Numbered from the stretch's first letter, positions 43,807 to 52,812 are shown. The stretch: 64,000 bases of DNA from Psychrobacillus sp. INOP01 (GCF_018140925.1 NZ_CP073315.1:3720001-3784000), one strand, 5' to 3'. The notes: generated by a model not told the origin, from the sequence alone. A program made the numbers and translations.

Positions 43807-46669
43807 ATTTTTTGACTATTCTTTCTGTTGCAGCTTCTTCGATTTCTCTTTTAGCCCAATGTGTAGAAGGGACATCGCTAAATGTAGACATGGTAATGTC
43901 TTCTAAAGCCGGACGTTCGAATAATTGATTGAGTACTTTCACGGCTTGTGCCCGTGTTAAAGAAACGTTTGGATTAAATGTCGTTTCACTATTCCCCGTC
44001 ATAATCCCCCATGTACTCACTTGTTCGATTGCTCTTGCAGCCCAATGATTGGACGAGACGTCTGTATATGATTTGCCTTTTCCAGAGGCATGACAGATTA
44101 TTTTTAATGGATCCTGTGCACATTCGGTTTCGATCCAATGAGCCACTACACTTGCCATTTGTGCGCGTGTAATCGTGCCATTTGGATGGAATGTCGTTTT
44201 AGTTGTGTCATTAAATAAACCTACTTGCATCACCACTTCAATCGCATCTTTTGAAGGGTGATTGGTTGTATCCTCAAAAGAACTATTCGTTGTTGTTGGA
44301 ATGTCACCATTTGTTAAGAAACGCGCTAACATCGTTGCCATTTGGGCACGTGTTACCGAAGCATTTGGTTTAAATGTGCCATCTGGGTAACCTTGAATGT
44401 AGGGGGCAAATCGCTTCACCTCTGAAGCATAAACTAAGCTAAATGTGGAGAAATGTTCGACTTCAAACTGGAACCCTTTCACGCCCGGTTCAAATTCAAC
44501 AATACGCCCACGTTTTACTTCGGTTGTCCCATCACTATGCTCAATATAGACAACAAGTGAAGCCATTTGTTCCTCTGTTGTCTCTACCGGAATGGGTAAG
44601 GTGACTGTTACTGGTCGATTTTGCATATTTGTTTCAATCGTAACGGGTGTCCCCATTATTGAAATAACAGCTCTATTCGGCATCGCTTGTTGGATTTGTT
44701 CATTTTTTAGCGCATTCGTATGAATCGTTTCTTGTTGAGCCTTGACTGGCACAATACGGTAGAATACATCTTCTTTCACGCCATCAAATGATGTTGACGG
44801 CATCATCAATTGTGCTAACGCTGTATGCATGAAGAAATTCGTATGTTGATTATTTAAAAATAAACCTGCATTTCTTGAAAGATTCAAATAGGCCTCTGCC
44901 GTAGCTGTTTCTGCTGGGTATACGAGGCGAATTGTTCGTGCATCTTTATTGGCCATTTGTTGTACTTGTGCTTGGACATTCTCCAATAATACGTCTGCTC
45001 GATACTTCACGATACCTTGTTCCACAGTACGAATAATGTCTATAGCATGTGATGGCGTTGGCTCTACTGGCTGTGGTACCGGTGTCGGCTCTGGTGGTGC
45101 ATTCACCGTAATCGTTGCCGTGTTGGATGTACTACCATAGGTTCCTGTTACAGTTACTGTTCCTGGTGCAATTGCTGTTAATTCATTTCCCTGCATTGTC
45201 GCGATGGTTGGGTTGCTTACTTTAAAGGTTGTATTTGCCGTTCTATCTTCACTTGTCCCATCTGAAAAATTTTCTACTAGTTGGAAGCTTTGCGTGCCTC
45301 TTACGGTTAATTGTCCTGTTTTTGGTGATAGAACAATGCCTGTTGTTGTGACAGGAGGCGCATTCACTGTAATCATTGCCGTGTCGGATGTACTACCATA
45401 GGTTCCTGTTACAGTTACTGTTCCTGGTGCAATTGCTGTTAATTCATTTCCCAGCATTGTCGCGATGGTTGGGTTGCTTACTGTAAAGGTTGTATTTGCC
45501 GTTCTATCTTCACTTGTCCCAGTTGAAAAATTTTCTATTAGTTGGAAGCTTTGCGTGCTTCCTACGGTTAATTGTCCTGTTTTTGGTGATAGAACAGTGC
45601 CTGTTGTTGTGACAGGAGGCGCATTCACCGTAATCGTCGCCGTATCATATGTAGTTCCATAGGTTGCCGTTACCGTTACAATGCCTGGCGCAATCGCTGT
45701 TAATACATTATTTTGCATTATGGCGATGGTTGAGTCACTTACTGCAAATGTTGTGTTTGCCGTTTGGTCTTGACTGCTCCCATCTATATAGTTTTCCACT
45801 AGTTGGTAGTTTTGCGTATCCCCTACTGTTAATTGCCCAGTTTTTGGTGATAGAACAATGCCTGTAGGGACAAGATTCCATTTCGCATAGATTGTCATAG
45901 GCGATGGAACAGTATTTGTCCAGGGTCTCGTATACGATGAGTTCTCGAACCATCCACTAAAAGTATTACCCCGTTTCACTTGATAACTAAAAACATCTTT
46001 ACCAATATTTGAAACTTGTCCATTAAATTCAACTTGATTTAACTGATTATTCTCAAAGGCACCGTTCCCTATATAAGTGACTCCTGCTGGAATCGTCACA
46101 CTCGTTAGTTGATTATTAGCAAAGGTTCTTGACGGTATTACCGTCATGTCTGTTGGAATCGTTACACTCGTTAGCTGATTATTAGCAAAGACTTCATCCC
46201 CCACAATTGCGTTGCCCTTTGGAATCGTCACACTCGTTAGCTGATTATTAGCAAAGGCAGCAAACCCTATAATACTGACGTTTGGTGGTATCGTTACACT
46301 TGTTAGTTGATTATTAGAAAAAGCAAGACCCCCTATAACCGTGACGCTCTGTGGTATTGTCACATTCTTTAGCTTATTTTTATCAAAGGCATAATTCCCT
46401 ATATACGTGACGTTCTCTGGGATTATCACACTCGTTAGCTGATTATTAAAAAAGGCAGAATCCCTTATACTCGTCACATCTTGACCTTTAATTGTGGCTG
46501 GAATGATGACGTCTGTTGTTATTCCATTGTAATCTGTAATGGTAACGCCTGTAGCATTTGTTTCCGTTACAAAATCTGTTTCACTATTTGCTGCGCCATA
46601 TACCGATATATTTCCCCATTGTAAATTGAGGAGTAACAATATTAGAAATAGGCTGGATAATTTTTTCAT
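43805..46669 (-). CDS. SLH-anchored cell-surface protein with BspA-type leucine-rich repeats and Ig-like domains
   Basis: 954 aa exported protein. Signal peptide to about residue 27 (VYGAANS). Residues ~50-215: six or seven BspA/LRR_5 repeats of the kind NNQLTSVTIP. Residues ~215-265: a Flg_new/InlB-B-like module (SGWFEN, TIYAKWN). Residues ~270-525: three bacterial Ig-like (Big_2) domains, two nearly identical at DNA level with a 261-bp period. Residues ~545-750: a beta-rich domain of unknown function. C-terminus: three S-layer-homology domains (YPDGTFKPNASVTRAQMA type) that bind pyruvylated wall polymer. Likely adhesin or surface-layer-associated protein. Opposite strand to the cassettes on both sides. 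Confidence 0.92.
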   Translation of the reverse strand: MKKLSSLFLILLLLNLQWGNISVYGAANSETDFVTETNATGVTITDYNGITTDVIIPATIKGQDVTSIRDSAFFNNQLTSVIIPENVTYIGNYAFDKNKLKNVTIPQSVTVIGGLAFSNNQLTSVTIPPNVSIIGFAAFANNQLTSVTIPKGNAIVGDEVFANNQLTSVTIPTDMTVIPSRTFANNQLTSVTIPAGVTYIGNGAFENNQLNQVEFNGQVSNIGKDVFSYQVKRGNTFSGWFENSSYTRPWTNTVPSPMTIYAKWNLVPTGIVLSPKTGQLTVGDTQNYQLVENYIDGSSQDQTANTTFAVSDSTIAIMQNNVLTAIAPGIVTVTATYGTTYDTATITVNAPPVTTTGTVLSPKTGQLTVGSTQSFQLIENFSTGTSEDRTANTTFTVSNPTIATMLGNELTAIAPGTVTVTGTYGSTSDTAMITVNAPPVTTTGIVLSPKTGQLTVRGTQSFQLVENFSDGTSEDRTANTTFKVSNPTIATMQGNELTAIAPGTVTVTGTYGSTSNTATITVNAPPEPTPVPQPVEPTPSHAIDIIRTVEQGIVKYRADVLLENVQAQVQQMANKDARTIRLVYPAETATAEAYLNLSRNAGLFLNNQHTNFFMHTALAQLMMPSTSFDGVKEDVFYRIVPVKAQQETIHTNALKNEQIQQAMPNRAVISIMGTPVTIETNMQNRPVTVTLPIPVETTEEQMASLVVYIEHSDGTTEVKRGRIVEFEPGVKGFQFEVEHFSTFSLVYASEVKRFAPYIQGYPDGTFKPNASVTRAQMATMLARFLTNGDIPTTTNSSFEDTTNHPSKDAIEVVMQVGLFNDTTKTTFHPNGTITRAQMASVVAHWIETECAQDPLKIICHASGKGKSYTDVSSNHWAARAIEQVSTWGIMTGNSETTFNPNVSLTRAQAVKVLNQLFERPALEDITMSTFSDVPSTHWAKREIEEAATERIVKK
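45100..45625 (-). repeat. Two near-identical tandem 261-bp units (Ig-like domains) inside the surface-protein gene
   Basis: The segment coding for one Big_2 domain (87 aa) is present twice with few differences, and a third more diverged copy follows to about 45890. Near-identity points to recent tandem duplication and possible length variation between strains. Confidence 0.85.
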
Positions 46670-46917
46670 GTAGTCGTCTCCCTTTCTCTTTTTTTCTATG
46701 TAATAGCAATCTCCATTCAGTGGACAATTTGATTACATATCACTTGATTGTACTCTAGGTAAAAAGAGGACGATACTGACAAATGTTAATGGTGTGACAA
46801 TATAACATTCTAAATAAGGATCCAACATGCTAGTTTACGGTAAAAAATAGGTTTCAGTATTGTGCCTTTTAAGGCACCTATTTACCTCTGATCCTCTCAC
46901 ATCACCTTATCACTTCA
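46670..46917. other. Upstream region of the surface-protein gene
   Basis: 248 bases with no gene. GTGCCTTTTAAGGCAC near 46861 is a short perfect palindrome; otherwise nothing seen. Confidence 0.4.
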
Positions 46918-47160
46918 AATTATGTTTCTAATCAATATGGGATAGTTGGAACAATCAACGATTTAAAAGAGATAATTGATGAATTATCTATTACTGCTAT
47001 TGCTATTTGCCAGTATGAAGGAAGTGAAGAGTTTTACATATTCTCTTGTGATGCAGAATGGGAAGTATTAGGAGACACAGTTTATAATACATTTAAGGAA
47101 GCAAAAGAGAGTGCTATGAAAGATTACAATGTAAAAGAAAATGATTGGCTGTCAATGTAG
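46918..47160 (+). pseudogene. 5'-truncated gene, about 80 codons
   Basis: Open frame with protein-like composition (GTINDLKEIIDELSITAIA, EEFYIFSCDAEWEVLGD) ending at 47160, 5 bp before a repeat, but without any usable start codon. The 5' end seems to have been lost near the surface-protein gene. Family not recognised. Confidence 0.55.
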
Positions 47161-47163
47161 ACT

Positions 47164-47300
47164 TCTTCAACTAACGGGTGCTTTAGTTTAACAAGACCAT
47201 ATTTCGATGGTCTTGTTTTTTACGTCCAAAACATCAAGTATATTTCGGCGATCCATAGTGAAATGTTACACTTAAACTAACGAAGCAGTTTAGTTGAAGA
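47164..47300 (+). repeat. Cassette repeat, long subtype copy 2
   Basis: TTCAACTAACGGGTGC, terminator AAGACCATATTTCGATGGTCTT with TTTTT, then the ~50-nt block ACGTCCAAAACATCAAG, TTTCGGCGATCCA, GTGAAATGTTA, ACACTTAAACTAACG and right end AAGCAGTTTAGTTGAAG. Confidence 0.9.
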
Positions 47301-47389
47301 ATATTATTATTAAATTTGGATCTATTACCAATATATAACGTTAAACTTATTGTGGAATGTGCAATTTATTTTGAGAGGGGAATTTAGAA

Positions 47390-47791
47390 GTGGTGAAAAA
47401 AGCTATAATTTCAGGAATTGTATTTTCTTCAATCTTGTTAGTTGGATGTAATAAAACCGAGGTATTAGAAAGCGAGCAGGAAGTAGTAGTTTCTCAAGGA
47501 AACGTGGAGAATGATGGAATATCAAATTTAATATCTGAATTAAAAAATGAAATAATAGTATCTATTACAGAGCAAACGGAACTTGAAAGTGATTCACTAA
47601 CAATAATGGTAGATGGTGGTACTGATGAATTAACAATTTCAGTAGGTTTCCCAAAGGATGCAAAAATTGATGATACGTTGATTCAACAAATAGTTGAAGA
47701 TTCTATTAAGAATATTTCTGAAACAGAAACAGAAACAACTAGCGAAGAACAAATAAAAATGAAAATAAAAACAAAGATCGAGAAATACTAA
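47390..47791 (+). CDS. Lipoprotein of unknown function, 133 aa
   Basis: GTG start after AGAGGGG. Signal peptide with lipobox LLVGC; acidic mature region ending in a Glu/Thr-rich stretch (SETETETTSEEQ) and a basic tail. No known domain recognised. Single-gene unit between two repeats. Confidence 0.75.
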   Translation: MVKKAIISGIVFSSILLVGCNKTEVLESEQEVVVSQGNVENDGISNLISELKNEIIVSITEQTELESDSLTIMVDGGTDELTISVGFPKDAKIDDTLIQQIVEDSIKNISETETETTSEEQIKMKIKTKIEKY

Positions 47792-47842
47792 CAGTGAAGT
47801 TCTTTTAATGGATACAAACAGCCTTAAAAAAGTAGTTTTATA

Positions 47843-47941
47843 AGTATGTGAATAAATGTACTTAAACTAACGGGTGCTTTACTTCCATAAGGAGTATAGA
47901 CTTTTTTTCTTATTGAACTGAAGAGACAGGTTAATTGAACA
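47843..47941 (+). repeat. Cassette repeat, extended left flank
   Basis: TATGTGAATAAATGTACTTAAA, CTAACGGGTGCTTTACTTCC, GGAGTATAG with TTTTTTT, right end GACAGGTTAATTGAAC. Confidence 0.88.
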
Positions 47942-48011
47942 TGTAATAGTCCTACTAATCTGGATCCTAAATGGTTTCAATACTTTTTACCATTAAAAGG
48001 GGAGTGTTGTA

Positions 48012-48380
48012 ATGGTAAAAAGTATTAACAAAACAAAAACCATTATGTTTTTAAGTTTGATGTTGATAATGTCTTGTTTTTTAATATCTGCTTGTTCAAA
48101 ATTTGATGTAGAAGACACGAATAATGAAGTAATTAAAAAAGTGCTTGAGCTTCAATTCACTGGTCCAGATGAGGAATTTATGGAGCTAATATGGAATCCT
48201 AAATATACGACTGTTGTGAATAATAAAGAAGTGAACAAAGAGTTGGATAAGTATGTAGCGGAGGTATACGGACCCTACTTTATAGATTCTTATCTCAGCC
48301 CCTTCCTAAATACATATGGGATGTCATATCAAGTTATTGCTGACAAATTTAATTTTGGAAGTTGGATTCTTACTCAGTAG
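48012..48380 (+). CDS. Lipoprotein, 122 aa, probably truncated at the C-terminus
   Basis: GGGGAGTG precedes the ATG. Signal peptide with lipobox LISAC. Mature part (VLELQFTGPDEEFMELIW, KYVAEVYGPYFIDSY) resembles hypothetical Bacillus lipoproteins. The stop at 48378-48380 falls exactly where an opposite-strand recombinase fragment begins, so the original 3' end was probably lost in the same rearrangement. Confidence 0.65.
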   Translation: MVKSINKTKTIMFLSLMLIMSCFLISACSKFDVEDTNNEVIKKVLELQFTGPDEEFMELIWNPKYTTVVNNKEVNKELDKYVAEVYGPYFIDSYLSPFLNTYGMSYQVIADKFNFGSWILTQ

Positions 48381-48640
48381 CCTTCTTCATGAGACCAACG
48401 AAAAAATGACTTCAAAAAGCGGATACGATGTGCAAGACTGGCCGGTTTTAAATGCTTGCCGGATATAGATAGATATTCCTTCAGTTGATTTGTATCCTGT
48501 AATTCCATCTCTACATCCTTAAAATAGCCGATTAGTAGCAAAGACTGTAACTGGTAAGCCTTCACCGTTTGTGGAGAAAAGCCTTCTATTCGCTTATCCG
48601 CTTCAAACGAAGCCCATGCTTTTGACAGTAACAATTTCAT
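48374..48640 (-). pseudogene. Tyrosine recombinase (integrase), N-terminal domain only
   Basis: 88 codons from ATG 48640 encode the SAM-like core-binding domain of a phage-integrase/Xer-type recombinase: GFSPQTVKAYQLQ, NQLKEYLSISGKHLKPASLA, HRIRFLKSFFRWSHEEG. The frame ends at the junction with the truncated lipoprotein; the catalytic domain (R...HxxR...Y) is absent. No obvious ribosome site apart from GGGGGAAT upstream. A repeat right end lies 66 bp beyond its start. It may be the remains of the enzyme that moved these cassettes, or of an unrelated integrated element. Confidence 0.82.
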
Positions 48641-48705
48641 TCCCCCTAAAATAGTAATATTAAAAGGATTATTGCCAATTTAATAGAATTATAGACATAG
48701 TATGT

Positions 48706-48737
48706 GTTTTTACTAACGCAGCAGGTTAAACAAAGTC
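48706..48737 (+). repeat. Cassette repeat, right end only
   Basis: TTTTTACTAACGCAGCAG followed by GTTAAACAAAG, between the recombinase fragment and the next gene. Confidence 0.7.
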
Positions 48738-48772
48738 AACATCAAGTAAATCACTAGAGTGGAGTGTTGTTA

Positions 48773-49214
48773 TTGAAAGTTTTTTCTAAACTTTTTTCAA
48801 GTCCAAATATTAGTAGTAGGGCTATGTTTCTTGGGTTTTTGACTTTATATACTATTATTCGAAGAGAGTACAAATGATGGAAATATTGGAGCAAAAGTAT
48901 CTAAATATCTATCTGAATTGGGCGTGAAGAACATTGAGTGCAGAATCAGTGATAAAGTTAACTTCCTCTATTCAGATAAGAATCAACAAGATAAGAAAAA
49001 ATTGTTTTATTCGCTTAAAGAAGATGGAGTAGGTGGAGAACCTGTAAATAAAGACTGGTTTATTGAAAGTTTGACAAACCGAGGGGTTACATTAAAGGAA
49101 GCACAGGAACAATTTGAAGCTGAACTACTGTTTTCACAAGTTTTTAACATGGATTCCTCTTTAATATACGCACCCAGCATGAAAATTACTTTTGGAGATA
49201 TAAAAAAGTGTTAA
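48773..49214 (+). pseudogene. Frameshifted gene of about 145 codons
   Basis: GGAG then TTG 48773 starts MKVFSKLFSSPNISSRAM with a hydrophobic helix; the frame shifts near 48855-48870 (TACTATTATTCGAAGAG) and continues in another frame as ESTNDGNIGAKVSKYLSELG through to KITFGDIKKC at 49214. The second frame alone would start at GTG 48918 without a ribosome site. Family unknown; conserved-looking KEDGVGGEPVNKDWF. Confidence 0.6.
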
Positions 49215-49237
49215 TTAATCTCAACGCCTTTAGTTCT

Positions 49238-49316
49238 AATTCAACTAACGGGTGCTTTACTTCAAGAAGGTGTAAAGCCTTTTGTCTTATTGAACTAAAG
49301 TAGAGGGTTGTTGAAC
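49238..49316 (+). repeat. Cassette repeat
   Basis: TTCAACTAACGGGTGC, GCTTTACTTCAAGAAGGTGTAAAGC in two arms with TTTTG, right end GAGGGTTGTTGAAC. Confidence 0.88.
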
Positions 49317-49383
49317 AAATTACCACAAGATTTATTGAAACGAAAACTACGAAATTCTGTCCATTTATAAAAGGAGTGACGAT

Positions 49384-49950
49384 ATTAAAAAACTTAGCCT
49401 AATTTTATTTTTAATATTTTTGTCAATAGGGCTATTGAGCTGTCAACAAAGCGGTAAAGAGGAGGAACTCGACAACGAGATTTCTAAAAATGTAGCCAAC
49501 TCTAATACTCAAAATATGCCAATAGATATGCCTTCCGATTTTGATTTTTCTATTCAGTTCGGTGTTCAAAAAAAGAATGAAATTAGTACTTTTGAAGGAA
49601 CGGTGACCAAGGATTTAATAGCAGATGGTACTGCGACAACAGAGTTTATCTTAACAGAAGAAGAAATGAAAGATATTTATGAGAAAATGCTAGAAATTAA
49701 TATAGCCGAAAAGAAGGAATTTACACCTGAACCTATAAACGGAACGACTTGTATGGCAGAACCGCACGGAGAAGATGAGTGGAAAATTATAATCAACGGT
49801 GAAACGATAAGACATTTATTTTCAGAGGAATACTGCGAACCAACGAACGATGCAAAACAGCTAATTGAGTTGAGAAATTATGTCTTTAATATAATTAAAA
49901 CCAAGAGTGAATATAAATCACTCCCGGAGTCCAAAGGTGGGTATGAATAG
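49384..49950 (+). CDS. Lipoprotein, 188 aa, apparently ATT-initiated
   Basis: The signal peptide (KKLSLILFLIFLSIGLLSC) and lipobox LLSC are only complete if translation begins at ATT 49384, which is correctly spaced from AAAGGAG (49370-49376). The nearest canonical start, TTG 49420, would cut off the charged n-region. Mature part is acidic and contains TTCMAEPHGEDEWKIIINGETIRH and the acid-rich VTKDLIADGTATTEF, split here; no known domain. Single unit of the array. Confidence 0.7.
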   Translation: MKKLSLILFLIFLSIGLLSCQQSGKEEELDNEISKNVANSNTQNMPIDMPSDFDFSIQFGVQKKNEISTFEGTVTKDLIADGTATTEFILTEEEMKDIYEKMLEINIAEKKEFTPEPINGTTCMAEPHGEDEWKIIINGETIRHLFSEEYCEPTNDAKQLIELRNYVFNIIKTKSEYKSLPESKGGYE

Positions 49951-49951
49951 T

Positions 49952-50035
49952 TATTCAACTAATTGGTGCTTTACTTCAAGAAGGGGTAAAGCCTTTTTTC
50001 TTTTTAAACTAACGTAGCAGTTAAGTTGAATAAGG
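49952..50035 (+). repeat. Cassette repeat
   Basis: TTCAACTAATTGGTGC, GCTTTACTTC..GGGGTAAAGC with TTTTTT, right end GTAGCAGTTAAGTTGAATAAGG. Confidence 0.9.
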
Positions 50036-50109
50036 GTTTGGTTTAGTAAGTGTAATTATTTGAAAAATTTGAATCATGTTATAATTTGTATATAAGGGGG
50101 AGATTTGAA

Positions 50110-50325
50110 ATGCTGAGTAATAAGATTTTTGAATGGATTGGTTTTATTATTGTTCTCGTATCGATATATGCTAATGGTTCTTTTCGTGCAGATGGTATTA
50201 CAACTGGTGCAGGAATAAACTTAAGTGTAATTGGAATAATTGTGGGTGTAATTCTTGCTTTTACTTTTTTCTTTATGAGGAAATTTGGAAATAAAGAAGC
50301 ACGTAATAAATCGGTAAATTATTAA
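50110..50325 (+). CDS. Small membrane protein, 71 aa
   Basis: ATG 50110 follows AAGGGGGAG; a longer in-frame ATG at 50086 has no ribosome site. Two hydrophobic helices (IFEWIGFIIVLVSIYA and INLSVIGIIVGVILAF) and a basic tail. Unknown function. Confidence 0.65.
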   Translation: MLSNKIFEWIGFIIVLVSIYANGSFRADGITTGAGINLSVIGIIVGVILAFTFFFMRKFGNKEARNKSVNY

Positions 50326-50348
50326 CCTGCTATTTTATCGCGATTTTT

Positions 50349-50436
50349 TTCACTAACGGGTGCTTTAGTTAAACAAGTGGCTGCCTGTAGGGTAGCTTTT
50401 TTTATTAAACTAACGCGGCAGGTTAGTTTAAGAAGC
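50349..50436 (+). repeat. Cassette repeat
   Basis: TTCACTAACGGGTGC, TTTAGTTAAACAAG, terminator GGCTGCCTGTAGGGTAGC with TTTTTTT, right end GGCAGGTTAGTTTAAG. Confidence 0.9.
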
Positions 50437-50503
50437 AGGTAAATTTGGAAGGACATCGAAGTAGTTAATATCAAGTAACAGACTAGGAAAAGATGGGGTG
50501 GCT

Positions 50504-50751
50504 TTGAATATAGTGTTTATCATTATTTTTGTATTTTCCTTACTCGTTTCTACTCAAATTTCTATTGGGTTATTAAAAATGAAGAACATAAGAAATGGCT
50601 GGCAAGGTTAGTTGCATTTTTCGTAAATACACTTATCTTGTCAATAGCAACAATCCTACTTTACAAGTTAGATGTTCAAACATTTCATAAACAGACAGAA
50701 GGATTATTTAGTAGTTTAGGTATAGGAGTATTGATGTTTTTCATTTTTTGA
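50504..50751 (+). pseudogene. Frameshifted small membrane protein
   Basis: TTG 50504 after GGGGTGG begins MNIVFIIIFVFSLLV; a frameshift around 50540-50570 is needed to reach the second part FYWVIKNEEHKKWLARLVAF and LFSSLGIGVLMFFIF, ending at 50751. Three hydrophobic segments in total. Probably a broken cassette gene. Confidence 0.5.
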
Positions 50752-50816
50752 TACTCGAATTTATAAAAAATAGAAGTATGATTTTATAACGTGATAAATA
50801 AATTTCGGTCGTCGAA

Positions 50817-50862
50817 TATTCAACTAACGGGGGCGTTTCTTTAAAAAGGAATGCTCTTTTCG
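50817..50862 (+). repeat. Cassette repeat, left half
   Basis: TTCAACTAACGGGGGCGTTTC then AAGGAATGCTCTTTTCG; no right end follows. Confidence 0.7.
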
Positions 50863-51080
50863 TATCCAATTAAAAGGAAGTAAATGTTATTATTATATTA
50901 AAGATGGTTGCTCTTCTATCATAGGTGGAGAAAGCTTTAATACGATATATGCTACAATTTTAAAAAAGGTAAACTTTGGGGGCACACCACTGCAATAAGA
51001 CTTATAACGAAATTAAGTTCTTGATATATCCCGTCAAGGACATATTATGAAACAGTACTTTAATAAAGGAGTTGTATAAA

Positions 51081-51749
51081 ATGGATGAAAAAAAAGATAC
51101 AGAAATAAAACGCTCTTCAAAAGCAGAAAACATTCTACATCAGATCAATAGTAAAACTAAGCTAGGCGACTTACGAAAAATCGCGAAGGACATTAAAAAA
51201 GATCACGAACTAGCTATGGAACTTTGGTCAACCGAAGAGTTTTTGCCCAGACTATTAGCAATCTTAATTATGGACAAAAAATTTCTTTCACAAGATGTGC
51301 TAAATAAGCTTGATAATGATATGCAGACTCACACTTTTGATGAGCGAAATAACTTAATGGATTGGTTAATGGCTAATCAGCTCACCAAAGACAAGAAGAA
51401 AATTGCATTGATGGTGTCATGGGAAAATAGTCCTTCTGCTCTTCAAAGGCGAGCTTTCTGGTATTATCAAGGGCGATTGAGATGGACTGGACAAACACCG
51501 CCTGATAACACCGCAGACTTGCTATCTGCAGTAGAAGCTAATATTACGCAGGAAGAACCCGAAGTTCAATGGGCTATGAATTTCACCGCAGGCTGGATAG
51601 GCGTTTATGATGAAAAGAATCGTGCACGTTGTATTAAACTTGGTGAGAAAACGGGTCTTTACAAAGATGAAATAGTAGCAAAAGGTTGTACTCCCAGCTA
51701 TTTGCCGGAGTTCATTACGATTGAAGTTAACAAACGAAATAATAATTAG
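51081..51749 (+). CDS. AlkD-like HEAT-repeat DNA alkylation repair protein
   Basis: 222 aa from ATG 51081, after AAAGGAG. All-helical with HEAT-like repeats (KLGDLRKIAKDIKKDHELA, ELWSTEEFLPRLLAILI) and the central SWENSPSALQRRAFWYYQ typical of the AlkD/DNA-alkylation-repair family, which includes glycosylases for 3-methyl- and 7-methylpurines. Catalytic residues are not certain in this divergent member, so a non-catalytic relative is possible. Confidence 0.75.
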   Translation: MDEKKDTEIKRSSKAENILHQINSKTKLGDLRKIAKDIKKDHELAMELWSTEEFLPRLLAILIMDKKFLSQDVLNKLDNDMQTHTFDERNNLMDWLMANQLTKDKKKIALMVSWENSPSALQRRAFWYYQGRLRWTGQTPPDNTADLLSAVEANITQEEPEVQWAMNFTAGWIGVYDEKNRARCIKLGEKTGLYKDEIVAKGCTPSYLPEFITIEVNKRNNN

Positions 51750-52380
51750 TTACCTCTTAAAAATTTATTAGGGTTTAATGCAAAAAATAAAGGAATTCAA
51801 AGCCTCAATATGAAAATTGTAATAGGCTTGGACAGAAAAATAAAGAAAACACCGCGTTAAGGCAGCTAGTTAGTGAAATATGCAAGGAAGATGTAAAGGA
51901 TTAACCCACTATCTCTTTTTGATCTGTAGGGCGCTTATCTTTAAGAAGAACAACTTTCCAGCTGCGCAGTACAACGATACTATTCGATAGAAAAAGATCT
52001 TCCACAATCGGGCGCGATTGTTTAATAAACGCCTTTTTTCTTAATGATGACACTGAACAGTAGCTTTGTAATAAAGACTGATAATTTAGAACAAAGTTAG
52101 ATAGATATCCTTAAGCGATTAAAGCGAATTATGGACTATAGTTAGGAGCAGTTTATAAGCAGTGGTTAGTTATTCAAGACTTAGGCTCACTTGGATGCTT
52201 AAGCGGTTTCAGGGTTATTAGCTTCCGAGACAAACCGAGTTTCTTTTAGAATAGGTAAAAAAGGAATGTAAAATCGGTCTACAGTCTGATTTATACTGGG
52301 AAAATTTGAGTATAATGAAAATAAGAGAAAAAAGAAACTATTTACCAATGAAAAATTTTCTGAAGGTTGGAGGGATATTT
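51750..52380. other. 631-bp region with degenerate repeats
   Basis: Contains a degenerate repeat at 52002-52072 and a still weaker one near 51924-51965 (GTAGGGCGCTTATCTTTAAG). Otherwise no gene; probably decayed cassettes. Confidence 0.45.
52002..52072 (+). repeat. Degenerate cassette repeat
   Basis: CACAATCGGGCGC, stem GGCG..CGCC with TTTTTTC, then TTAATGATGACACTGAACAG as a decayed right half. Confidence 0.5.
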
Positions 52381-52701
52381 ATGGGAAGAATTAATTATTT
52401 TGCATTGTTTGGCGTAATATTTTTTAATCTTGTCCTATTTTCGGGAGTTGCGATAGCGTTAGTTGCACTATTGTTTTCTTTGTGGACGGTTGTTGTTTCG
52501 TTTGTTTTATCACCAATTATTTTGGTAGCAGTAAACCAGATGGGTATACAAGAATTTGATATTATTCAAACAATTCTAAGTTGTATTATATTGGTTATAG
52601 GTATTAAGTTAGTGCCTTTTGCAATGAAAGCTACTCGATATATGGGTGCTTTTTTCACTAAATATATTGAGTATAACAAAAAAACAATTTATTCTAATTA
52701 A
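52381..52701 (+). CDS. Membrane protein, 106 aa (DUF1700-like tail)
   Basis: ATG 52381 after GGAGGG. Three hydrophobic segments and an ending (FDIIQTILSCIILVIGIKLVPFA, split as FDIIQTILSC and IGIKLVPFAMKATRYM) that resembles the C-terminal half of DUF1700/HAAS-type membrane proteins. The N-terminal HAAS helix bundle of that family is not present. Unknown function. Confidence 0.6.
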   Translation: MGRINYFALFGVIFFNLVLFSGVAIALVALLFSLWTVVVSFVLSPIILVAVNQMGIQEFDIIQTILSCIILVIGIKLVPFAMKATRYMGAFFTKYIEYNKKTIYSN

Positions 52702-52775
52702 AATATTTGCTTAATGTAATAGCATACTTGTATTACAAAATCCAATTCGTAAAAAACAAAAAGCCTAGTTTATAA

Positions 52776-52812
52776 GATACGATCCGAAATTATTGGGTCG
52801 TGTCTTTTTTTC
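52776..52812 (+). terminator. Intrinsic terminator
   Basis: AGATACGATCC pairs with GGGTCGTGTCT (wobbles), followed by TTTTTT. Confidence 0.75.

Noticed and set aside
44949-45867. Several + strand frames of 60-70 codons inside the surface-protein gene
   Set aside because: They repeat with the 261-bp period of the opposite-strand coding sequence and lack ribosome sites; they are antisense shadows.
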